Shown one piece after another: positions 57,150 to 64,000 of a stretch of DNA of 64,000 nt (the stretch's first letter is position 1; every line of letters starts with the position of its first letter). The DNA is from Actinernus sp. WN-2022 (Eukaryota > Cnidaria > Anthozoa > Actiniaria > Actinernidae), in the NCBI GenBank assembly GCA_030867875.1, contig JAOWCC010000577.1, positions 77,109,740 to 77,173,739 on the forward strand, in the 5' to 3' direction. The notes under the pieces are model-generated. The model worked only from the letters and a program-made list of their open reading frames with translations. It had not been told where the DNA came from and did no database searches. A program made the position numbers and the translations under genes.

Positions 57150-58937
57150 CGAAATAACAACCAAGCGGCTCCGGCTGCAGCAATCGATACCACTGCCAGA
57201 TTGGTCTCATGCGCTGTGACTTGTGGCGCAGTTACTTTGCTGTTGGTAGGTTGCTGTACCTGAGACACGTGCATTGCAGTATGCTTCGCAACATTTGGTA
57301 AGTTTTTCTTTGGGTGAGGTCCTAGCATAGGTGGAGGAGGTGTTTTTTTGCTATCCATATTTACATCGTCGTTTGCACCCAGCTTCATATCTTCACGGGC
57401 ATTCTTGAGGTTGTTATTGTAGCCTACCTGGAGCCACACACCAGGAGCAAGCGCGTAGTTCAACCGCACGTGGGCATTCCCAATGGCATCCTCGTATCTT
57501 TTGATGCTAGCCGAAATATTGGTGTTCACAATGGAGGCCTCCAGCAGGATATGAAAGATTCGTCTGCTCTCATTTGCTTGACCAGTGGAACCGAGGATTG
57601 TACCACGTACTTCAGCCTGGGCTCCAAGCACACAGTAGACATAGGCTTCCACAGTTTGGTTCAACCGACCACGACCAGCTACTGTCAAACCTTAGTGGAT
57701 GTTAGCCTTGGATGGCACAAACATTTTCCACTGTTCAGCTGCTTCTAGGTTCTCTATGCGCGACCTACCAGCATCTAGTTCCGCATCGGGGTCTCTCCTA
57801 CGGAACGCTGTAAGCTCTGCATCGTCGTTCCAAGCGGGGTTTGTGCTCCAGCGATTGTCTGGGGCAATCAACCACGTGGACGACGGTCCAAGTCCTCCCA
57901 TGCGCCCCTTTCGAAACCGAAAGTCTGCCTTGGTGGGGATCCCGAATTCTCTACATATTTTGTTGTACGCGGATTTGATATGCGGATTGTTGTACGGCAT
58001 CCAAGTAGGAGTTCCAGGGAGTGAGGCATGCATCTCCTGCAGTATACTCCTCGTAGTATAGTAGATGTGAAATCGGAGGAAGGCAGCAACGCGAAGAGGT
58101 AAATCTCTAAGCATTCCAACCGAAATACCACAACCCTCTGGGGCCAGAAATAACTATTGGGACCTGCAACCCACTTGTGCACATCAACAGCCTTTCCACC
58201 GTTAGGTTTACGACCGCCATAAACCACAACAGAGCTTCTAAACACGTCTGGCACTTTTGCAACAAAGAACCCATGGTCGTCGACGTAAATGTCTAGATTG
58301 GTTAGCTGAAAAGGCTTTCCCCACATTCTCTGGGGCCAGAAATAACTATTGGGACCTGCAACCCACTTGTGCACATCAACAGCCTTTCCACCGTTAGGTT
58401 TACGACCGCCATAAACCACAACAGAGCTTCTAAACACGTCTGGCACTTTTGCAACAAAGAACCCATGGTCGTCGACGTAAATGTCTACATTGGTTAGCTG
58501 AAAAGGCTTTCCCCACATGTTGTCAGCTAGTGGAAAGCGAATTTTCCTATCTTTGTCCGCTAGCAGTAGGGTATATGGGAAACCTCCCTTCATACCGTGC
58601 AGTGCATCATCAATACGTTTTTGAATGGTGAAAGGTAGCTTGGAGACATCATCGCCATAGACCACATAGCTAGAATTCCCGTCTCGAAATAAAACGCTTG
58701 TCGAATATTTATCTCCATCTATGTCCGTGGATGCATAAAACTGGTGGGGGTCGGCCTCTGGGTAGCGCTTCCGGAACTTCCCCAACAGATTGGAATTCAG
58801 TGTTGCGATCCTCTTATTTTCATCGGCAAGTAGAGCGGTCTGCTCAGCTTTTGAAAGCCTTGGGCCGCCCCTGGCAATCTCCGCCATGTCCTCGGCAGAT
58901 AGACCATCATCTTTGTCTGACACAACGAGAGGCATCG
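57146..58937 (-). pseudogene. Large tail-anchored protein with in-frame duplication and breaks (P1)
   Basis: Starts MPLVVSDKDDGLSAEDMAE at 58,937. An exact-length 192-bp duplication (58,136-58,327 and 58,328-58,519) repeats 64 codons from WGKPFQLTN to YFWPQR. The frame is lost at about 58,130, then resumes (FLRFHIYYTTRSILQEM) with a stop at 57,692 before LTVAGRGRLNQ. The C-terminal part, with Pro-rich linker and membrane helix (AVVSIAAAGAAWLLFR), is open to 57,146. Confidence 0.75.
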
Positions 58938-59003
58938 TATTGAAGTGTACGTATGTACATATACATACAGTTGATACCTTTAATATCAAACTTGAAGTTT
59001 AAT
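58938..59003. promoter_or_regulatory. Divergent promoter, penton / large protein (P1)
   Basis: Contains GATACCTTTAATATC, the reverse complement of the ATATTAAAGGTAT box seen in P2 and P3, at the same distance from the large-protein start. The surrounding sequence otherwise differs. Confidence 0.5.
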
Positions 59004-59633
59004 ATGGTGATCTTAAATGTCACGGTCTACTTTGATCAACCGCTTCTTATCCATAATATTTCGCTAGTCGAGATCACTCTTGAGAACAGTTGGTGGAACC
59101 TAGCAGAGCAGGCTTCGTTCACGTGGGATTTCCTGGGGTTTCCATATCTTATCCAAGCGGGGCACCACAATATGGCAAGCATTCAACGATCCTTAAGACC
59201 CGCAGTCAATGATGGTATCATAGATTTCTACAAACGGGAGACTTGGCACATAACAGTTAAGAAACCAATCCAGTTCAGTAAGAATCTCTGTACACTGCTG
59301 GGTGTAGAAGGTAATGAAGAGGGGAAGAGTGTATCACTCAAAGTAGGTAACCAAGAGCTGTTGCTCCAAAATATCCACACTGCGTATGTCCACTGCGATG
59401 TGGTGGATTCTGGCTTCTCACTTCTCGAGGAAAAGCCGTCGAAAGTCTTGGCTAGCTTAGAGATCAAAGAAGGTGAGGTGTTTTCAAAAATGACACATAC
59501 TCTAGTCAACCCCCAAGCAGTCCGAGCTCTAGGGACAATGAGAAACAGCCTTCGCCTGACAGTTCGCGATGAGAAAGGCAATATCATAGACTTCCATGGT
59601 CGACCTATACGCTACGTATTGAAGATTGAGTAA
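59004..59633 (+). CDS. mCP: Penton-like minor capsid protein (P1)
   Basis: 209 residues from MVILNVTVYF, slightly shorter than P3 because a TTSSDH-type segment is missing. HTAYVHCDVVDSGFSLLEEK and SLRLTVRDEKGNIIDFHGRP with YVLKIE at the end keep the family pattern. Open, although its neighbours are broken. Confidence 0.75.
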   Translation: MVILNVTVYFDQPLLIHNISLVEITLENSWWNLAEQASFTWDFLGFPYLIQAGHHNMASIQRSLRPAVNDGIIDFYKRETWHITVKKPIQFSKNLCTLLGVEGNEEGKSVSLKVGNQELLLQNIHTAYVHCDVVDSGFSLLEEKPSKVLASLEIKEGEVFSKMTHTLVNPQAVRALGTMRNSLRLTVRDEKGNIIDFHGRPIRYVLKIE

Positions 59634-59668
59634 GCTATAGCTATATACATAGCAAAGCTATAGATATA

Positions 59669-60262
59669 ATGGCAAGTGATTATTCGGTTCAAACCCTTCC
59701 GACAGCACCACCGATTTATCCTACGCTATCTGGAGAGAATTTTCGCCTGCAAAAGGTGTGTGAAACGCTTGCGTGCATTGAATCCCAAGAAAAACACTAT
59801 GAGGGCGTACGTAAAAAGTATGCCCGTGCGCAGGGAATTGTCCACGGTATCGCTGTGGCCACAGGTAGCCTTAGTGTGCTTTTATCGGGAGGAGGCTTAG
59901 TAGTCGCTCTCTCCGGCTTTGGTGTTGTGGTTGGCCTAACCCTCGGTGTTATTGGCGGGATCTGTGGGGTAATTTCAGCCTATACAGCTGTTGGGGCTAA
60001 AAATCTTGGAATAAAAGTTTCTAAGCATGAGAAAACCACTATGTTAGCTAGAGCGAAAGCAAATACACTTCGTGATCTCGTGTCAAAAGCCTTGCGTGAT
60101 GAGAAAGTGTCTGACTCTGAGTTCACTCTCATACTTGCCGAAGCAGAAAAATACGAGGCTATGAGGGTTGAAATTCGCCATAAAGCTTTGGGCAAGGATG
60201 AAAAAAGCGTGGAACAAATTCGGAAAGAGCTTCGAAAAGAGCTGCGAGCAAAGTTGGATTAA
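59669..60262 (+). CDS. Glycine-rich membrane protein (P1)
   Basis: 197 residues. HYEGVRKKYARAQG, Gly-rich hydrophobic hairpin (GSLSVLLSGGGLVVALSGFG, GLTLGVIGGICGVISAY), and tail SKHEKTTMLARAKANTLRDL. Open and well conserved with P2/P3. The TFIIB-like gene that follows in P2/P3 is missing here; 60,263-60,490 holds no recognisable remnant. Confidence 0.65.
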   Translation: MASDYSVQTLPTAPPIYPTLSGENFRLQKVCETLACIESQEKHYEGVRKKYARAQGIVHGIAVATGSLSVLLSGGGLVVALSGFGVVVGLTLGVIGGICGVISAYTAVGAKNLGIKVSKHEKTTMLARAKANTLRDLVSKALRDEKVSDSEFTLILAEAEKYEAMRVEIRHKALGKDEKSVEQIRKELRKELRAKLD

Positions 60263-60490
60263 AGATTGATATTTCCTACGAGAAAAGCGAGAAAGGGACT
60301 TATCTTAATTTCACAAAGACAAAACAATGCAGCGAACGGAACTTCCTCAAGTAACGGCTAAATAATCCTCTCAGGTGGAAAAGTGTAGCGCATAGGCCAC
60401 AGCGATATGTACCTCCGCTAAAGTGAGCTGAAGGTGCTTAACGAGGCTGTTCTTTTATGAGGGTAAAGCGTATCGCAGGCAGGTGTTTCT

Positions 60491-60790
60491 CTAATTTGCC
60501 TTCGGGATAGTTATTTTCAATTCATCTAACACCTTTGCAAAGCCCTTCTTAGTACGGCGTTTTAACTCCCAGAGGCGATGGCGCTGTGTTTGTCCGCACT
60601 TCGAGCAAAGACCGTAACTCGTAAGGCAGCCACGACCACACTTCGAACATGGGGTGGGTGACGTGCTACCACCTCGTATCTGGAAATTATGCTGGGCGCA
60701 GTACTCTGTCTTCGAACGACCTAGACTCCTTATACACCCCGTATCCTTCCCAAGCATCAACCAACAACTACAAGTACCTTTCTCCGTCAT
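60491..60790 (-). CDS. Cys-rich double zinc-module protein (P1)
   Basis: 99 residues. CSCWLMLGKDTGC...YCAQHNFQI and CSKCGRGCLTSYGLCSKCG keep the P2/P3 Cys pattern. The acidic tail is replaced by a short basic one (RRTKKGFAKVL). Located about 70 bp inside the right terminal repeat, the same place as in P2/P3. Confidence 0.65.
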   Translation of the reverse strand: MTEKGTCSCWLMLGKDTGCIRSLGRSKTEYCAQHNFQIRGGSTSPTPCSKCGRGCLTSYGLCSKCGQTQRHRLWELKRRTKKGFAKVLDELKITIPKAN

Positions 60791-60858
60791 TCAATATACT
60801 TATATGAGGCCTTTATCTAATTGGAACGCAGAATCGATATTCTTGGGGTAGCAACCCT

Positions 60859-61161
60859 AGTAGTATGGCGGGGAGTATAAATTATACCCGCTAATTTTAC
60901 TGTCCACAAATCGTTTGATGGCCCCGACCTCAATATCTTTTTTGGTCTTTGTTGAAATTTTGACCACAAGGTGTGTTTATTGTACCCAATTACAACATCT
61001 ATGGTATTCCAGAGATAATAAGTTGGGATTTGGTACAATAAACACACCTGTTGGGGTCAAAATCTCAACAAAGGCCAAAAAAAGATAGTGGGGGAGGGGC
61101 CATCAACCGATTTGTGGACAGTAAAATTTGCTGGTATAATTTTACTCCCCGCTATACTACT
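60859..61161. repeat. P1 right terminal repeat, a 303-bp imperfect palindrome
   Basis: Starts AGTAGTATGGCGGGGAGTAT and ends CCCCGCTATACTACT. The arms share TTTTACTGTCCACAAA and GTGTGTTTATTGTACC in inverted order. It corresponds to 11,010-11,309 plus the displaced tip at 5,639-5,644. Confidence 0.85.
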
Positions 61162-61357
61162 AGTGGGAAAAAAGAATGCAGAGGGAGACCTCGATTTTGC
61201 CGAGGATAAGATAAAGGAGTATAAACAGTATGATCAAATGGTGTACACACACAGCAAGGAGATCCTAGACACCATGAAACAGGGTGAATTTATTACCAAA
61301 GAGGATGCAGTAGCAGCCATAAACCAACTATCTACATCAAAGCTTCGATCATACAAG
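61162..61357 (+). pseudogene. DUF6589-type coding region, right half, ending at a splice-donor-like site
   Basis: After one copy of the GTGG target duplication, the frame continues from the left half (4,504-5,638): GKKNAEGDLDFAEDKIKEY, then SKEILDTMKQGEFITKEDAV and STSKLRSY. It ends at AAGTAAGT, where GTAAGT is a good donor site. This supports insertion of P1 into an exon. No later exon is evident before 64,000. Confidence 0.55.
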
Positions 61358-61435
61358 TAAGTTTAATAATATGTACATGTTTATGTCTAAATGTTTTTCT
61401 TACATATATGTGACCACACACGGGAAAACGTACCT

Positions 61436-61745
61436 TAACGAAAATCCGTTCGAACGGCAAAATAAACGACAACGAACGCTTTTAAAAACCGTTCGAACGG
61501 TTTCTCAAAGCGATCGAACGGTCGGTAAAAAAAATTGAACACCCACGCTAAATTTTCGAACGATTTCCTGCAGCCGTTCGAACGGCTTGGTGTAAGCGTT
61601 CAAAAGGCCTGATTTAAAACTCGAACGACTTGTCCTGATCGTTCGAACGGATTGCCCTGACCGTTCGAACCCGTTCGAACGACTTGCCCTAAATTAATGT
61701 TCGAAAAGTTCAACATAATCATTCAAACGCTTTCGCATTAATATT
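61436..61745. repeat. Cluster of TTCGAACG palindromes
   Basis: Six exact TTCGAACG (near 61,448, 61,492, 61,555, 61,576, 61,641 and 61,674) plus several one-mismatch versions, often as CCGTTCGAACGG. Spacing is irregular (about 20-65 bp). No gene from 61,358 to 62,204. Confidence 0.75.
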
Positions 61746-62204
61746 TACACGACTACCGAACGGTATGAATTCTACCAAACTTTAACAAAGGCTTTGAATT
61801 TCGTCGAACTTTGAGTACATTTACCGTAACGAGAAATATTATATAAAAGAGAAATATAAAAGAGAATGAACGACACGGTTGAATTCAGTGGCGGCGCAGG
61901 ATTGAAGTGCGAAGAAGCGAACTGATTCATTACATTAATTTTAGCTCCATACTGAGTAAAGTTTGCTGTTTTGGGGGTGTTTTGTTTACATATCGGTGAG
62001 CATTTTCAACCTTTATTCGAAAATGCTTTGAGTCAGTTGTAAACAATGTATACTCGGTATTTTGAATCGGGTAGTCTTCGTGAAATCTCTAATTCTAAAG
62101 ACTTAGATTGAGCATTCGACGGCTGTGTGAAAATGCTTTCCAATTGCCAAATAAACGGACAATGAACAAAAAACGATCGCTGAAAGAATGAATTGCTAAA
62201 TGTA

Positions 62205-63040
62205 TCAGTCAATTCCAAACTCGTGCATGCCACCTCCGGGCCACCCCCGGGCATTTGAACATTTTGAAAAAAATTCCATCAAATGCCCCACTACCAAGGC
62301 AGAAAAAATGTTCAAATGCCCCACCAGTTTTTCATCCAGGCTGTTCAATGCCCCACCATCGGCGACCGGATCAGAAAATTTTACAAGGCAAAAGACTATT
62401 GACAAATAAATGAAATCATTGTTTTATTCACAATCTCTGACTCAAGCAATTCACAGGAAACACCGACGGTGAAAACCACCTGCAACCGGTCAGGGATGAG
62501 AACAATCATTTCTACCGGCTCGATCGTTCTTGGTTTCAGTTATATACTCTATAATAAACGTATTAATGGTTTGAAATTGAATATGTTAGCTTATGTTCTT
62601 GGTTTTACCGATATAATAATTAAGTTTTTAACTCGCGCGCTGTCGAGGGTCGCAGCAAATTCAACTTATCACAAATCTTGTCACGCACTTAATATTACGC
62701 AGTCGGTCAAAGTTCATAAAGCAAAACGTTTATAGGTTTAAACATAAGCAATTTACCTCTGAAAGTGGCCTTCAAATTTGGCAGGTTTACTCTATCAAGC
62801 CTCTACAAATGCGCAATCATTATCCTGGAATTCCTCGAAGACACGTACGTTCGCCATTTCGACGCGAGCGATGCGAATTTGTAGACAGAAAGAATGTATT
62901 TTTTGAACACCGATCAAATGCCCGCCCCTGAGGGCTTAGATACTCGTCAAATTCCCCACCCTCGGAAGCAAGCATCTGATCAAATGCCCGGGTGTGGCCC
63001 GGCCGGGGGGGGGGGGATGCACGGGTTTGGAATTGACTGA
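62205..63040. mobile_element. MITE-like element M2 with TA duplication
   Basis: 836 bp. Ends TCAGTCAATTCCAAACYCGT and its complement are about 60 bp long with mismatches in a G/C-run part, flanked by TA (62,203-62,204 and 63,041-63,042). Subterminal AAATGCCC(C)AC motifs recur at 62,250-62,350 and, inverted, at 62,910-63,000. No transposase. The TA target suggests a Tc1/mariner-type source, unproven. Confidence 0.65.
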
Positions 63041-63042
63041 TA

Positions 63043-63745
63043 TAAAACACGTTCACAGTGCCAATTTCAGCTCGTCGTTTCCATACTAATGATCGTGAGA
63101 CTGCTTTCCTCTTATTGGTCAAACTCCTCAAGTGTGACAAATTACTACAGGAGAAATATGTGACACTGTCACGCGTCTGTGGTTTTACGCTTTGGCACGC
63201 GTTGTTGATAAGACTTTAGATCAACATGAGAGTCCACAAACGATTTTAGAGGGCAGATAACAATAACTATTGCGTTCCGTGTATAACTAAACCCTCTTAA
63301 TGATAATTCTTTCCTTATAAAAGTATCTGGGAGTAACTGAAAACTTATCGACTTGCCATGACCAGTCGGTAGGATATGCTCAATCAGTCGCTCGATCAGT
63401 CGGTGATGTTAAACAAACCTCTGGAACCAGGGTAGAACTATAAAGCCTACATTGTACGTGGACAAAATCGGTTTAGTCAATTCGCTATTAAAAGGTTTCT
63501 CGGGTGTCAATCAAAAGGAAATAGTCTGGCATAGAGCTAGAGGCCAGAGGCTCGTCGCTTCGCGACTCAGGTTCACGCTTGTGCATTCCATGCTTGTCTG
63601 GTTCTTGACACAACCACACTAGGGTGCACGGACGTGTGACAGATTTCCCGGAATTTATACATACACCAAACAGATTCTCAACTTACTCTAAACAGTGAAA
63701 TGTTTACCAAATAGTAGTATATACAATGGGGGTTCTAATTCACGT
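63043..63745. other. Flanking DNA without recognisable gene
   Basis: No long frame and no clear repeat except CAGTCGGT / CAGTCGCTCGATCAGTCGGT units near 63,360-63,405. Confidence 0.5.
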
Positions 63746-63910
63746 CCTTTTATAAGCCCCCATTAGTCCCCCGCTAAGGACCACCACCCACACACATGTT
63801 CCTTATATAATCCCTCCTGATCCCCCCATTGATATCCATAGCCAACACATATTCTCCTTATATAAGCCCCTTTTATTCCCCCAGTAAGAACTACCACCAA
63901 CACACATTTA
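63746..63910. repeat. 55-bp tandem repeat, three copies
   Basis: Units start CCTTWTATAAGCCCC at 63,746, 63,801 and 63,856 and end with CACACAT-type sequence; about 70-80% alike by eye. CT/AC-rich. No coding potential. Confidence 0.75.
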
Positions 63911-64000
63911 ATGTGACCATTAAGAAACCCTAATTAGAGATATGGTACCATCATATTATGAGGCGATATCACAGCTACTATATCGAAACATCGGAAGTAT

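Larger units (their letters stand above)
5639..61161. mobile_element. Old Polinton P1, expanded and rearranged by nested insertions
   Basis: The left tip AGTAGT (5,639-5,644, continuing at 11,010) and the right tip ACTACT (61,156-61,161) begin matching terminal repeats. Flanking bases suggest a 4-5 bp target duplication (TGTGG on the left, AGTGG on the right). Its genes are GC-richer than those of P2 and P3: SAP-like ORF, polymerase (12-14.9 kb), small membrane-gene relics (25.6-26.1 kb), MCP, ATPase and small genes (47.3-56.2 kb, mostly inverted), then two-helix protein, large protein, penton, Gly-rich protein and Cys-rich protein (56.2-60.8 kb). Integrase and the polymerase C-terminus were lost at the P2 junction. 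Removing the nested elements and P2 leaves roughly 16-17 kb, close to normal Polinton size. Confidence 0.75.

Overview
The window is eukaryotic, most likely from an aquatic invertebrate (bivalve, brachiopod and cnidarian are all possible; I cannot choose). It is almost entirely transposable elements stacked inside one another. No bacterial features, rRNA or intact tRNA were seen. The dominant content is Polinton/Maverick-type DNA transposons, the integrated form of adintovirus-like animal DNA viruses. They carry protein-primed type B DNA polymerase, retrovirus-like integrase, a putative double jelly-roll major capsid protein, a penton-like minor capsid protein, an A32/FtsK-like packaging ATPase and a set of lineage-specific membrane proteins.

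Layout. 1-4,200: decayed Polinton remnant R1. 4,504-5,638 and 61,162-61,357: two halves of one coding region resembling the N-terminus of DUF6589-type proteins, split by an old Polinton, P1 (5,639-61,161). Five insertions lie inside P1. (a) Ac1, an Academ-like transposon (5,645-11,009), sits 6 bp inside the left tip of P1 and itself contains MITE M1. (b) P2, a truncated Polinton (14,856 to about 25,630), interrupts the P1 polymerase gene. (c) En1, a CACTA-like repeat-rich element (26,138-47,323), lies at an inversion breakpoint. (d) P3, a nearly complete 16.2-kb Polinton (26,888-43,068) with matched terminal inverted repeats and a 5-bp target duplication, lies inside En1. (e) Ac2, a second Academ-like transposon with both genes open (47,890-54,079), interrupts the P1 capsid gene. 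A segment of P1 (about 47,324-56,065) is inverted relative to the rest of P1. 61,358-64,000 is flanking DNA with a palindrome cluster, MITE M2 and a 55-bp tandem repeat.

P2 and P3 are close AT-rich relatives with the same gene order: Cys-rich protein, TFIIB-like factor, glycine-rich membrane protein, penton, large tail-anchored protein, two-helix membrane protein, MCP, ATPase, four small genes, integrase, polymerase. P3 alone carries an F-box/ankyrin gene next to its left end. P1 shares the capsid module, in GC-richer and more diverged form, but has a different polymerase type and lacks the TFIIB-like gene, which suggests module exchange. Each Polinton is broken in several genes, so none looks fully functional alone. 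Some single-base breaks could be assembly errors.

The least expected signals are: terminal repeats that are themselves long palindromes; 15-nt-loop hairpins between genes at the same places in P2 and P3; a promoter-like motif kept across P1, P2 and P3; the F-box/ankyrin cargo; and two Academ-like elements with 3-bp duplications and TAG termini.
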